DNA from: Blastomussa wellsi
Taxonomy: Eukaryota; Cnidaria; Anthozoa; Scleractinia; Plerogyridae
Assembly (NCBI GenBank): GCA_947652115.1
Contig: OX393565.1
Coordinates: 19,972,218 to 20,036,217 of the forward strand
Length of the DNA stretch: 64,000 nt
Direction: 5' to 3'
A program made the position numbers and the translations under genes. How positions within the stretch are numbered: the first letter of the stretch is position 1; every line of letters starts with the position of its first letter. The notes beneath the pieces were generated by a model. The model saw only the letters and a program-made list of their open reading frames with translations. It did not search any database and was not told the origin of the DNA. Positions 45,918 to 58,486 of the stretch are shown piece after piece.

Positions 45918-47927
45918 ATGTCCGTGGAAGCGAGGATTTTGGATTCCTTGAGGCCCATATTTCCGCAGCTGAATGACCGCATTTTGTCCATGTGCATCAG
46001 GAATGTGCAAGAAACGGTCGGCAGCGATCCAGCCACGATCATTCCGGGATGCATCGATTTGCTCTTAGGCGGAAATTACAATGAAGTGGAAGACAGATCA
46101 CTCCCTTCGGTGGCTCCGTTACGAGAAGACGCAGTGAATTCTCGCCTTGTGAACGATGAAGATGTAATTATTGTGTCTGCCAACCGTGCAGAAAAAGTAA
46201 TCGCGAACACGCCGACTGTCGTTATCGATGACCCTGTTTACAGCACGCCGTCCATCTTGAATAATATTCCAGCGACATCTCCCCGCTCTCAAAACGTTAA
46301 CGCTGGCAATACGACTACAGATCCGGGGAGAAATTTATCTTTTGGAAAAGAAACAGTTCAGTCGGCTGTTAGATCGCCTACTTTTACCACCACTGTTGTG
46401 AATTTTAAAGAACCACCTCAACAAGTACCTATTATAGACCCGATGAAGGAAGTTCTGGAAACCCTTTATTCTTTATTCCCTGATGTGGAAGACGATTATC
46501 TTCAGAAATTAATTGTCAAGTGGTCTCATATCCCTCTAAGTGAGGCCGTTAACAATGTTTGTAATGAAATGTTGGAAAAAAATGATTATCCCAGAAAATC
46601 ATCCGCTGTCACACCTACCAAGAGTCCCAGGGAGGCCCCAAAAGAAAAAGACTACATGAAAGACTTTTCTGGTGTTGTATCAACGCGATATGGTGAGCAG
46701 TGCTTTCAGTTGCTTCAGAGTGAATTCAGAGTCATTCCTCTCAAACACATTAGAACAGCTTTGTACAAGTTCAGGCGACACTATGCACCAAGTAGGAGGT
46801 ATTTGCAAGAACAGCTCCGTATATCCAAGGTTTCTAGTGCCACTGCCACGTTGACTTCCACTTCTGCACTGCAAAACACAGGCAGGTTGCCATCAACAGT
46901 AGAAGTAACCAACTCTCGTGATGACCATGCCATTTATAAACCACCTAAAATACGACTCCTGAAATGTGGACGTTCACCACTGCTTAAACCCTTGGTACAT
47001 CTTGATGAGGAACTCCAGAGAGAGCTCGAATTTGTGAAAAAACATGACCTGTCAAAAACGGAGGAGAGAGATCGGATACTTGCCTTTTCTTTAAATGATA
47101 AACAATATGAAGAAGAAGGGCAAAAGATAGAATGTGGTTGTTGCTACGGAGATGCAGCTTTTGAAGACATGGTTCAGTGTTTGGAAGGTCACCTATTTTG
47201 TGCAAGTTGTCTGATGAACTATGCAAAGGAAGCTGCCTTTGGTCAAGGCAAAGCAGCTCTGGTGTGCATGAGCGATGGTTGTGACAGCACATTTCCAATG
47301 AGTCAGCTTAGGAAAGCCTTACCCACAAATATCCTGGAAAAGTATGAAGACCGTGTACAAGAAGAATCTCTGTCGTTGGCGCAGATGGATGATCTTGTAC
47401 GATGCCCATCTTGTGATTTTGCTGCAATACTGCCACCAGGAGATAAAGTCTTTAAATGCCAGAATCCCTCTTGTGCCAAAGAAACCTGCCGCTATTGCAA
47501 AGAGGACTGGTCAGAACATTTTGGCCTAAAATGCAGTGAGGTTGAAAAGAGTGCGCAGAAAGATGTCAGGCTCTCTTATGAAGAAAAGATGACAATGGCA
47601 AAAATACGGAAATGTCCCAAGTGTGGATGTGAGTTTACAAAATCAGATGGCTGCAACAAAATGACATGTCGGTGTGGAGCAACAATGTGTTATGTGTGTC
47701 GCAAGCCAAACATTGCATACAATCACTTCTGTCAGCACCCTAAGGATCCAGGAAAGCCCTGCGCCAAATGTAAAAGCTGTTCACTCTGGACTGATCCTAC
47801 GGAAGATGACAACCGTGCAGTTCAGGAATTAGAGAAGGAGGCCATGGAAGCCAAGAGGAAGTTTGAGGCAGAAAATGAAATGGCGGGATCTGTAGAGAAC
47901 CCTGCAAAAAAGGTGAAGACAGGCTAG
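45918..47927 (+). CDS. RNF216: RNF216 (TRIAD3)-like RBR E3 ubiquitin ligase
   Basis: An uninterrupted 669-codon ORF. The C-terminal half carries the RBR module: RING1 from ~404 (CGCC...GHLFCASC), IBR ~490-530 (RCPSCDFAA...CAKETCRYC) and RING2 ~563-596 (KCPKCGCEFTKSDGCNKM). Cys579 in SDGCN aligns with the catalytic cysteine of RBR ligases. The following HFCQHP...CSLWTDPTEDD tail is characteristic of RNF216. The N-terminus has two CUE/UBA-like helical segments (about residues 13-52, and 175-215 with LFPDVEDDYL). The family transfers ubiquitin, makes K63-linked chains and acts in trafficking and immune-signalling turnover. The start is the first in-frame ATG after a short leader. The coding region has no introns, unlike the multi-exon vertebrate gene. 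A bidirectional arrangement with BROX is likely. Confidence 0.92.
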   Translation: MSVEARILDSLRPIFPQLNDRILSMCIRNVQETVGSDPATIIPGCIDLLLGGNYNEVEDRSLPSVAPLREDAVNSRLVNDEDVIIVSANRAEKVIANTPTVVIDDPVYSTPSILNNIPATSPRSQNVNAGNTTTDPGRNLSFGKETVQSAVRSPTFTTTVVNFKEPPQQVPIIDPMKEVLETLYSLFPDVEDDYLQKLIVKWSHIPLSEAVNNVCNEMLEKNDYPRKSSAVTPTKSPREAPKEKDYMKDFSGVVSTRYGEQCFQLLQSEFRVIPLKHIRTALYKFRRHYAPSRRYLQEQLRISKVSSATATLTSTSALQNTGRLPSTVEVTNSRDDHAIYKPPKIRLLKCGRSPLLKPLVHLDEELQRELEFVKKHDLSKTEERDRILAFSLNDKQYEEEGQKIECGCCYGDAAFEDMVQCLEGHLFCASCLMNYAKEAAFGQGKAALVCMSDGCDSTFPMSQLRKALPTNILEKYEDRVQEESLSLAQMDDLVRCPSCDFAAILPPGDKVFKCQNPSCAKETCRYCKEDWSEHFGLKCSEVEKSAQKDVRLSYEEKMTMAKIRKCPKCGCEFTKSDGCNKMTCRCGATMCYVCRKPNIAYNHFCQHPKDPGKPCAKCKSCSLWTDPTEDDNRAVQELEKEAMEAKRKFEAENEMAGSVENPAKKVKTG

Positions 47928-50741
47928 GTTGAGAAGTAAAAACTACATTTTCATGTAAAGTGTAAGTTAGCATTACATGTATGTGCTTTTGCTTTATTTC
48001 TGTACCTGTAAAAATACCTAACCAAAGTCTTTTGTTTGTTACGTGTAGTTTGTTATTTGTTTCCTAGTTTGTTTGAAATACCAAAACCAAAGATCTGACA
48101 TGCGCAATCCGTGAACCAGTCCTTTAAACTTTCCACAAATTCAAACTGTTGTATAAAATTAATCTTATGCCAGGCTCCTTAAACTTGGCCATTTTGTTAT
48201 ATGCAGCATTCTCTTTCCATTTGTGGAATCTTTTTAGTTATACTGTAAAAATTTGGTCAGACATGTGACCCCAACTGCAGACAGCCTATTATGTACAGTA
48301 CATACAGTAATCACATGTACAGTACATGTATGTGTGTATATATTTATTCTTGGTTTTCATGTGACGTCATAAAATTCTGAAATCAAAATTCACTAGGCCT
48401 GCTAAGTTTTTGTTTGCCACTAGATGGACGGTGAACTAAAACTATATCTTCTCATAAAATTAATTGTCAGTTCAATAGTGCCCTTCACTTTGAACACAGA
48501 GCATCTTGGATATTTGAGTTTTCCACTGTTTGTGACATAAAGCTGAGTGCCGTAACAAAGCTGTTTAGTTTACAAAAAGCCTATCCTTTCAATTTTCAGC
48601 AGTTTGAACATTTCTGATAATTACATTTATAATTAATGGTGTTTATATGGAAGGATAATACACCCATGTACATGTAGTTCACAAGCCAAAAGTAGTCGCT
48701 ACTATAGCACAATTGATTTCCAGATGGTTTCTCAGGCATCATGGCAGCCATTCAACATGTATTTATGCCCCTCTGAAGGACACAAAATTTTAATGTGGCA
48801 TCTCCACACTGAGCTTTGTAAATTTGCATGGAACATTTCCTCAACTCATGAATGGTGTACCACACAGGGCTGAGAGATGTTTATTTATTTATCATCTACA
48901 CTATATGAAATTCTTAACTTCTGTAGTTGAATTGTGTTAAATTTAGTTCTTGATTGCGTGACAGTGAAAACCACCAATATTATCCATGTACATACATGTA
49001 TCTTATAGAACAGTTGCATTGTTTTGACTGCTTTTGGTTTATAATAATAATTATTATAAATTGTACATGTGACTAATTCATGTAAACTTCTGTTAGCAGA
49101 AAAACTAAGAATAATCTAAGAATATTTACTTTGGGAGTACATGTGTCAAGTGCATGTGTACATAAAATTGAGCCATTTTCTAAACGAGCAGGGGACTGGG
49201 TACTAATATTTAAAATCGATTGAAACGAAAAATCGAACCTAGCACGTAAACGATCATCCAAAATACGTTAATGTAAAAATACCAAAGTATCAAACTCTCC
49301 TTTGTTGTTGTTGAAATTTTGGTTATATAATTTCATAATTAGCACTGTACACTCACCAAACACTCACAGGTGCACTAGTTCAATGTGCATGTGCCAATCA
49401 TGCACCTTTGTGGTATCCATACGCTGCCTACTGCTCAAATGTTTAAATACCAACACTTACAGTTCCCACATTCCACTGAAAAGTGAATTTGCTTTTTGAA
49501 AAGTATAAACCTAAAATAAACGAAAATACCTGATAATTATGAAAAGCAAAGTTTACTCTTAAAAGGTCTACTGGTATGTAAGTGTAAAAAAATATCCTTC
49601 TGACAATGATTTTCAATTATTAATTTATCATGGTATGCAGCAACATGTACATGTATGATGCTACACTCCATTTTGGAAATAAAATTTTGGGTGGAAAGTA
49701 AAATTTGAAACTACTTTCCAAAGTGGAAAGTGGTTTCTCGTGAGTGCACTGCAAGTACCACTTGACGTTTTTTGGAGAAACAAAATAAACTGCTTTTGTG
49801 CAAACAGTTGTTCGCGTGCATTGGAAAAATCGTTCAGCGAGCATGTATTGTTGGTTTATTTTTTCGGTGAGATAAGCATGGGGGATGTGCGACTGGAGTT
49901 TTATTGTTACTGCGCAGTGGGCAATGTTTACATACATGAATTGAGCGACATTTGTTTTGCCTGTTCTTAAACTGCTTAAATTGAAATGAAATTTGGTCGG
50001 CACTCGATATCGGTATCGGCGCCGCGACGCGCCTGATTTAATTGACTATACACTGTGCATGTTCTACATACATTCAGTGGCATAAAATCAACTCAACTGA
50101 CTTCTTCGTGAATTACATAGGTTATAGCTAAAACATTTTGTGTTAGTAGCACCTTCGCTTTTCGGAAAACTTTTACTTTCATCAAACAGTCGACTCGACG
50201 AGTTGTTGAGATGTCGCCTAATCGCTGTGACGGACTTATCGGACTTGTTTGGCTGCTTTCAACTAGCTGTTTATTTGTCGTTCGGCTTGAATTTTGGTTT
50301 TTCTTTATGCAGATAAGAATTACTTTCATCAGATGAAAAGTAAATTTCGTCGGTCAATTCCAATTTCGGCGGAAAGAAAAGTCTGGAAACACAGCACGTC
50401 AAACACGTGCATTCTGGCCCGGCAAATTCCCGGAAAAGAACTCGATAATTTTAACTTACTTGCGTCTACACGTACAGTGTAGTGTCAAGCCCGGGATTAC
50501 TTTGCAAGTTGTGAGAACATTGTTCATGTTCCATGTAAGCGAATGTATGGGAAGTTACATGTACTTTCCACACCCCTTGAACACCTCAACTTTACCTCCA
50601 TTACTTCCAATTCCCCCGATTTCAGAAAGCCAATTTTTGTTTCCCGTGGAGGTTCGATAAATCTGGAATTCACTTTATTATCAACCAAAGAAAAACATTC
50701 TAAAGAATCCATCATTATTATGTATATCTATAGGAAGTAAT
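47928..50741. other. RNF216 3' flank and intergenic
   Basis: No further gene is recognised. 48355-48600 starts TTTTCATGTGACGTCATAAAATTCTGAAATC, another copy of the dispersed family at 34795 and 53610. Several CATGTACATGTA motifs (48300-48330, 48665, 48985, 49645) are simple low-complexity sequence. The ORF at 49620-50003 (-) is not recognised. Confidence 0.4.
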
Positions 50742-51509
50742 TTCAGATAGTTTTATTATATAAGAGTTGAATAATGTTGACACGTAAAATGCTATGTGGC
50801 TGTGGGTGAAAATTAGTATTGCTTTGACCATAAGCTTTTAAGATATTACTTGATTTGAACTTACCATGTAATATGCAGCTGTAAGAAATTGTATTGTTGA
50901 TACATATTTGCTCCATGCAAAAATAACATGTATTCACCAGAAATTGCTTTATTTTTATAAAACAACAAAATTTGAATATTGGGCAATAAAAGATCTTTGT
51001 ATAATTTTGTTAGTAATATTTTGTTGCTTTGTCATTCAGTTCTCCTTCAACCCAGCTGTGTACTTTGGTACGGATTTGGGGACTCCATAAACCCTACCCC
51101 CCTCACCCCTACCCCCTGCCTGTCCTCTCGAGCCCTACAATTAGAGGATATTTCAATTTTACAACAGAACAGGAGAGATTTGTTTCTGAATTTTTTTTCA
51201 TTTGAGTCATTTTACACTGCATTCAAGAGCATTGTGAATCAAGGCAGTCTGTTTTCCCGTTAGTATTCCGCAGTTTGGCGCTTACTATTATCTTCTAATC
51301 CTTTAATTTAGCTCGTTAATCTTTTTGTTTTGTCAATATATTTCGAAGGAACCTTGGTTACATCAAAGAACAAGAATATTTGAAAATGCTGATCTCGCAG
51401 CTTGATTCTCCCTGACCTGGGTGACAGTCTCAATTTGGGCCATTATCACCTGGCTGTTCAATCCACTTTATTTAAATAAAATTAATCAGCATTCATCTCT
51501 TTTACGCTG

Positions 51510-53000
51510 CCCTCTCCTACATAATTTGCCGCCCCGGCCTTGCAACGTTCCTCTTCGATCTTTCCAAGTCCTGAATAAAGTCCCAATTAACCGTCGGATA
51601 CGTCAACCGGGGCATAGAAGCTTGTGCGCCTTTGAGTGACTTGATAGTCGCTAGATTTTCCATACTTTTGCACCAATGGGTTGTCATTCAAACCATCATT
51701 TAGATGAATGAGCATACATGGGGCGTCAGTGACAAAGGTTACAACAAGGAATGTCTCTTTAGCTATTTCGCTGTATCTGTGTTCAACCACAGGTCGCCCA
51801 AGCTCAATATATGAGCAGCTCTTTGTATCTTGACCTTTGTGTTGTTACGCGACTCGAGCGATTTCCATATTTATAAGGATTTATAACGATTGTTTCTTTA
51901 ACCTTTGAAAATGTAGCAATTTAAATAAAAATCGTCTTACCTTACTTTAGTTGTGTGGTTTTTCCCTCCTGTGTGGTCTTCGAGCCGATTTATGGCCATT
52001 CTATTGGTTTTAGTGGAACCGGTTTTACTCTCTCTATAGTAACAACACAAAGGTCAACATACAAAGAGCTGCTCATATATTGAGCTTGGGCTACCTGTGA
52101 TTCAACGCAAGCAGAAAACGTCATGTAATTGAATGGCAAAGCTCTTTTAAGGAAAATCCGTACCTATGAATATGTGTTATCTATGAATATGGGTTATCTA
52201 TGCTTGAAACTTTAAGAAAACACTTTGGTTCTTGGTTTGGTTTCTTGGCATCTGTCGAGTCGTCGAGCTGGTTCCATTTTGACAGTTTGACTTTAGTCTC
52301 GTTCAAGTAAAATGTAAATGCCAACGAAGTATCACTGTGTTCGAGACACTTATTTATCTGATCAGCGCCGAATATGGGTCCTACCTGCGAAGTTACTTTC
52401 GTCATGAACTAAAAAGAACGCGACTGATTTCCTTCTGTAACAGATGCTTCTTATCCAGGCGAAAGCTTCTCCAAAATTGCATCGTCGGGATTAAACTGAC
52501 TACGGGCACGCTCACTGCCATTTGTGTTATATGACGTCTTCCTTGACTGTGAAGCAACAGTCGAGTCGCACGATGCTGGGTACAAGCTATTCAGTTTTAA
52601 GTGGAGATACCCTTGGTGTATCCATAATATTGTTCCTGATCGGTATTCTCCTTGCCAGTATTTTTCAATGTCACCACGGCCCCCCAAACAGGACGCATGC
52701 GTTTAATTGTCATGGTATGAGCCTGAGCTCGAACATAACAGCACTTCCATAGAATGTCCATGTTGATATATGATAACATATCAGTTTGAATGTCACCGAT
52801 GTAAAACCTGCTACCCAATGCTCGTTTAGTTCATTAGTTATTGACTGGTTTCATTTCTCCCATTTGGCGCCAACTTCCGGTCTTAACATCCAACCACCAC
52901 AGCCATGGTGGCATTTCTCCAGTGGAATTACTTGGCAGCTTAATCTTCAATGAAGGAAAGAATATGCAATACAGTTTTACTTTTTCTTGGTAAAATGGTG
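51510..53000 (-). pseudogene. CILP-like pseudogene copy 3 (last exon only)
   Basis: On the minus strand this matches the last exon (60300-61589) of the intact relative: GEMPPWLWWLD, RFYIGDIQTD, EQYYGYTK, KVTSQVGPIFG, SFYAPVDVSDG. It is broken by two adjacent stops after MKPVNN, by frameshifts, by a stop after APVDVSDG and by a ~310 bp MITE (51783-52097). The upstream exons are absent. The same lesions occur in copy 2. Confidence 0.8.
51783..52097. mobile_element. ~315 bp MITE in CILP-like pseudogene copy 3
   Basis: The ends CACAGGTCGCCCAAGCTCAATATATGAGCAGCTCTTTG and CAAAGAGCTGCTCATATATTGAGCTTGGGCTACCTGTG are inverted. CAGG..CCTG termini suggest a hAT-like origin. It interrupts the exon at the point where the intact gene has GTATTGAATACAG; an ATTCAAC motif lies on both sides. 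Confidence 0.75.
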
Positions 53001-53073
53001 GCGTTGAGTACTACAGCTGTTGCCGTTGGAGCCTGAAATGTGAGAAGTTCAAAGGCCGTAAAGTTGGTGTTGC

Positions 53074-54502
53074 AAGTGCGACATTGTCCACTAGTGCTTT
53101 GCTCAAAAATGTATTATTTGCCAGGGCTCTATTGAAAGCCATTAGGCTTTTTAAATATGGACAAACTAACAGAGTACTTACGTCTACAGTACAAACAAGT
53201 TGGGACAAGAGCCGGCTGTCGTGTACTGATATGACGAGTTGGCTATAATCACCCTGACAAACAAGTGCAGTGAGAGTGAACTGTTTTTTTTTTATAAACT
53301 CAACCGCCAACTTCTTCTCGCCCTAATCCCCCTCTGACACTTCAGACTATATTTTAGTTTGCATGAATACTTCTTGTCGGCCACGTGTCTGGGAGAGGTC
53401 CAATTGGTGATCTTCAGTGGCCATTGGGCCGCGCAAAATTTAAAAGATTGGATGCTATCATCGCTAAGTGCTTTCTTTTGTATTGTGTGGGGAGCAATAT
53501 ATAACATTTGCTCTATTTGCCGGCCATTTTCTTTAGTTATTGGACCGGGTACGTACTGTTCCGAACGTTCACCTCGACCCTGCTCGTACGACCTATTCTT
53601 GGCTTGCACTTGACGTCATGAAATTCTAAAATCCAAAATTAAAGAGCCGCCAAAGTTTTTATCCTTATCAGGCAGAAGAGGTGCCAATTTTATATCTCTT
53701 TAAAACATTTCAGCTCAATAGCATGCTTCGTTTGGAAACCAGCGCATTTTTGAATTTCGGCGTGCGTGATATAAACTTATGATCGTGTTTGTCAAAAAAT
53801 ATATAATTATCTCGGGATTTTTAGCCGCTCATTTGAGAATTAAAAGCGTTAGGAAAAGTGTATATGTAACTTTTTGTATGTTCAGTACAGATAATAAGTC
53901 GCTTAGATAACCAAAGTAAGTTCCAAATGTTTACACCATTATACCAAGGCAGCCTACAAAACTACATGTATAAACCTGGGCAGGGTGGTTGGGTGGGAAG
54001 GTTAGTAATGGCATATACACCTGCATCTGTAAACTTCCTGCCTTAACATGTAAGCTTTGCCCATGCCAGGGCTGCAAGTAATGTTGTTCCTGTGGAAGAA
54101 TGTACAGTATCTGACTAAGTCACCATTTTAATCGGACAAAACAGTAATGATGCCGGATGTCATATTACAGAACTCTTCAATAAATTGTTCCCAACACAAC
54201 ACATTGGCGTTCACATTGCAAGGCATAAAAATAAATTGTCTGGATATTTTGTACGACTACAAATTGGGATTAATTATTTTCTTCTGACACTGGCAAATTC
54301 CAATGGACTACATTATGAAACACTGTTATGCTGCTTGCATTTTTAATTTTGTGAGTGTCCACAAGTTTAAGAATAAGAAATATGAAAACATTTAATTATT
54401 TAAAGTAACTGTAGATTGAGCAGTTCAGCGATTTGGATAAAGAATTCGTATAGTTTATGTTTTGCTCTTTGAAGTATTTTGTGGTAGAAAAAAAGATAAA
54501 AA
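53074..54502. other. Spacer between duplicated blocks
   Basis: 53610-53945 is a copy of the dispersed repeat at 34795-35270 (GACGTCATGAAATTCTAAAATCCAAAATTAAAG...). The remainder, including overlapping ORFs at 53292-53613 on both strands, shows nothing I recognise. Confidence 0.5.
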
Positions 54503-56820
54503 TTCAGATAGTTTTATTATATAAGAGTTGAATAATGTTGACACATAAAATGCTATGTGGCTGTGGGTGAAAATTAGTATTGCTTTGACCATAAGCTTTT
54601 AAGATATTACTTGATTTGAACTTACCATGTAATATGCAGCTGTAAGAAATTGTATTGTTGTTACATATTTGCTCCATGCAAAAATAACATGTATTCACCA
54701 GAAATTGCTTTATTTTTATAAAACAACAAAATTTGAATTCTTGCTAATTGAATTAGGCAATAAAAGATCTTTGTATAATTTTGTGAGTAATATTTTGTTG
54801 CTTTGTCATTCAGTTCTCCTTCAACCCAGCTGTGTACTTTGGTACGGATTTGGGGACTCCATAAACCCTACCACCCTCACCCCTGAATTTTTTTTCATTT
54901 GAGTCATTTTACACTACATTCAAGAGCATTGTGAATCAAGGCAGTCTGTTTTCCCGTTAGTATTCCGCAGTTTGGCGCTTACTATTATCTTCTAATCCTT
55001 TAATTTAGCTCGTTAATCTATTTGTTTTGTCAATATATTTCGAAGGAACCTTGGTTACATCAAAGTACAAGAATATTTGAAAATGCTGATCTCGCAGCTT
55101 GATTCTCTCTGACCTGGGTGACAGTCTCAATTTGGGCCATTATCACCTGGCTGTTCAATCCACTTTATTTAAATAAAATTAATCAGCATTCATCTCTTTT
55201 ACGCTGCCCTCTCCTACATAATTTGCCGCCCCGGCCTTGCAACGTTCCTCTTCGATCTTTCCAAGTCCTGAATAAAGTCCCACTTAACCGTCGGATACGT
55301 CAACCGGGGCATAGAAGCTTGTGCGCCTTTGAGTGAATTGATAGTCGCAAGATTTTCCATACTTTTGCACCAATGGGTTGTCATTCAAACCATCATTTAG
55401 ATGAATGAGCATACATGGGGCGTCAGTGACAAAGGTTACAACAAGGAATGTCTCTTTAGCTATTTCGCTTCATCTGTATTCAACCACAGGTAGCCCAAGC
55501 TCAATATATGAGCAGCTCTTTGTATGTTGACCGTTGTGTTGTTACGTGACTCGAGCGATTTGCATAGTTATAAGGATTTGTATGGGGAAAATAACGATTG
55601 TTTCTGTAACCTTTGAAAATGTAGCAATTTAAATAAAAATCGTCTTACCTTAGTTTAGTTGTGTGGTTTTTCCCTCCTCTGTGGTCTTCGAGCCGATTTA
55701 TGGCCATTCTATTGGTTTTAGTGTAACCGGTTTTGCTCTCTCTTTTGTGACAACACAAGGTCAACATACAAAGAGCTCCTCATATATGAAGCTTGGGCTA
55801 CCTGTGATTCAACGCAAGCAGAAAACGTCATGTAATTGAATGGCAAAGTAGAGTCAGTAATGTTGTATCGTTCGCCAACGAGTGTTTGCTCTTTCAAGGA
55901 AAATCCGTACCTATGAATATGTGTTATCTATGAATATGGGTTATCTATGCTTGAAACTTTAAGAAAACACTTTGGTTCTTGGTTTGGTTTCTTGGCATCT
56001 GTCGAGTCGTCGAGCTGGTTCCATTTTGACAGTTTGACTTTAGTCTCGTTCAAGTAAAATGTAAATGCCAACGAAGTATCACTGTGTTCGAGACACTTAT
56101 TTATCTGATCAGCGCCGAATATGGGTCCTACCTGCGAAGTTACTTTCGTCATGAACTAAAAAGAACGCGACTGATTTCCTTCTGTAACAGATGCTTCTTA
56201 TCCAGGCGAAAGCTTCTCCAAAATTGCATCGTCGGGATTAAACTGACTACGGGCACGCTCACTGCCATTTGTGTTATATGACGTCTTCCTTGACTGTGAA
56301 GCAACAGTCGAGTCGCACGATGCTGGGTACAAGCTATTCAGTTTTAAGTGGAGATACCCTTGGTGTATCCATAATATTGTTCCTGATCGGTATTCTCCTT
56401 GCCAGTATTTTTCAATGTCACCACGGCCCCCCAAACAGGACGCATGCGTTTAATTGTCATGGTATGAGCCTGAGCTCGAACATAACAGCACTTCCATAGA
56501 ATGTCCATGTTGATATATGATAACATATCAGTTTGAATGTCACCGATGTAAAACCTGCTACCCAATGCTCGTTTAGTTCATTAGTTATTGACTGGTTTCA
56601 TTTCTCCCATTTGGCGCCAACTTCCGGTCTTAACATCCAACCACCACAGCCATGGTGGCATTTCTCCAGTGGAATTACTTGGCAGCTTAATCTTCAATGA
56701 AGGAAAGAATATGCAATACAGTTTTACTTTTTCTTGGTAAAATGGTGGCGTTGAGTACTACAGCTGTTGCCGTTGGAGCCTGAAATGTGAGAAGTTCAAA
56801 GGCCGTAAAGTTGGTGTTGC
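54503..56820. repeat. Segmental duplication, copy B
   Basis: Counterpart of 50742-53073, offset about 3.70-3.76 kb. Unlike copy A it is continuous on its right with further exons of the same CILP-like pseudogene (57030-58450), so this block is probably the source and copy A the derived copy. Confidence 0.9.
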
Positions 56821-58450
56821 TGAAAAAATGCATTAAGTTTCCTCGGTCCTTGTGCAAGCGTGAGAGTTTTAAAAGCATAGAGTGTCACGGCTTATGTCAC
56901 ATCCTAAACCAATCGAGCCTAAATAATGGATTGTAACGGTTACCGTAAATTTGCCGCTGTTTGAACGTCGCAAGTGCCACTTAGATAGATATTTCTTTAA
57001 TTACGAGAATTGCTTATTGTACAAGGTTCCAAGTTATTACCTTATCAGCGTCAAGATAAATCTTCATATTTCCTGTCCGGTCCAGAATTTTGATTCCCAG
57101 TATCCCGTATGTTTTCAGTGACTGAACATTTCCTGATTGGTTGACTGTGGTGAAGTCTCCTGGCGCAGAGAACAAGTCACTGACGTTTCTTGGATCTGTC
57201 AAACTCACTCTCAACAGTTTGCTTTACCTCAAAAGAAAAAGAGAACGTCTTTCATTAATTCTCTTTAAATGGCAGGCCCTTTTCGAAGTTCTTCATTTAT
57301 CTATTCGTCACAACTCCCGTTGCTGATATGGCGACAGAGTAAAATAAAAACAGATCTTCAACAAAATTTAGACACTGTTTCAGAAAAACAAAACGACACT
57401 GAAGTGTACACATGATAGGGACTCGAAAAAAGATTCTGTAAGGAGTAGTAGTCGAGAGGAAAGTAGAGAGGGCAAAAACCACAAGTATTTTATGGATACT
57501 TTCTGCAGGTCGACACCTCTAGCTTCCAAGTGGACTGACTTCGTCATTGGCTCAAACACACGCACATGCACAATTCGATTCAGGGGCAACTCTAGTTCCG
57601 CCATACTGTCCCCAGCGTGGCCCAGTGGGACCCTCAGGTCTTGTCTGATGTCGAATGTCACTGGTGGATACTCCTCCTGTAGTACTGAACCGTAGGGTCT
57701 TGGAATGTCACTGCCACACGGTCCACGTCATCAGGAATAATGAAATAGAATTCACCCTCTTCGTTGGTTTCATAAACTACTTTCTTTCTGAAGATAACTT
57801 TCCTGACTGGGGCTTGATTAGGGCTACCAACAACTCCTCCTAAAACGCAAGGACAGTTTCTAGTAATCAATTCAGCAAAGCAAAACGTACCAAGATGATG
57901 GAATTCTATTGATCAACCCTTTCTTTTGATACCCTTTCTTTCCAAATGTAGGGATAAAAAGATAACTTGTAAACAGGAAAACGATTTAGAAGAGAGAGTA
58001 TGATTTTTCAGTGATTTGACGTAGCTGGCGTGTCAAAATGCCATTAGGAGAGATGGTCAGGTTTAGACGGGGAGGAAGAAAGTCATTAATATTAATGCTA
58101 TATCAACAGTAGCGTAAGTGGAGCGGTCAGCAGCTCACCTTTTAATACAGTTTCCATTTTGGCGAAAGAACTGCATCCACATTCACTGACACGATATAAT
58201 ACCAAGTCATTGTCACTACTATTAAGGTTACCGCATCAGATCACGATCCTCTGTTTCTCGCCTGCCCGGCCGCATCAACAATCGTCTTTATCACCACAAG
58301 TGTCTGAAAATGATGAATTATGGGAGCAAGGCTCGTCAGAACATTGTTCAATGTCCAGTGTGTCTTCACCTGTGCTTCTTACACTGCATTTGGGTGGGAG
58401 TTTTATGATGTGACTGCTTGGTGTTCGCTTGTAGGTGTCTAATATTTCCT
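55210..58450 (-). pseudogene. CILP-like pseudogene copy 2
   Basis: All exons of the intact relative are present in order on the minus strand. A Cys-rich exon at 58140-58450 (EEILDTYKRTPSSHIIKLPP) has a Cys codon turned to TGA near 58275. The regulatory-like domain exon lies at ~57480-57870 (VIFRKKVV, DNVDRVAVTFQDPT-like, MAELELP), shortened and frameshifted. A 57039-57236 exon reads SLTDPRNVSDLFSAPGDFTT. The last exon at ~55210-56700 has two stops after MKPVNN, frameshifts and a MITE at 55490-55805. It cannot make the full protein. Confidence 0.8.
55490..55805. mobile_element. ~315 bp MITE in CILP-like pseudogene copy 2
   Basis: The same insertion as 51783-52097, at the same point of the exon. 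Ends are CAGGTAGCCCAAGCTCAATA and the inverted GGGCTACCTG. Because both copies carry it, it inserted before the block was duplicated. Confidence 0.75.
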
Positions 58451-58486
58451 CTGAAAGGAGAACACAAAGAGTTTTTTGGATAGAGA

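Larger units (their letters stand above)
50742..53073. repeat. Segmental duplication, copy A
   Basis: This block matches 54503-56820 almost base for base, with a few indels. Copy B lacks ~79 bp present near 51105-51185. Copy A carries only the last-exon region of a CILP-like pseudogene plus its 3' flank. Confidence 0.9.

Noticed and set aside
49620..50003. 127-codon minus-strand ORF
   Set aside because: No recognisable domain, signal peptide or splice context; kept as unannotated intergenic sequence.
53292..53613. Overlapping ORFs on both strands between the duplicated blocks
   Set aside because: They mirror each other, match no family I know and partly enter a dispersed repeat.
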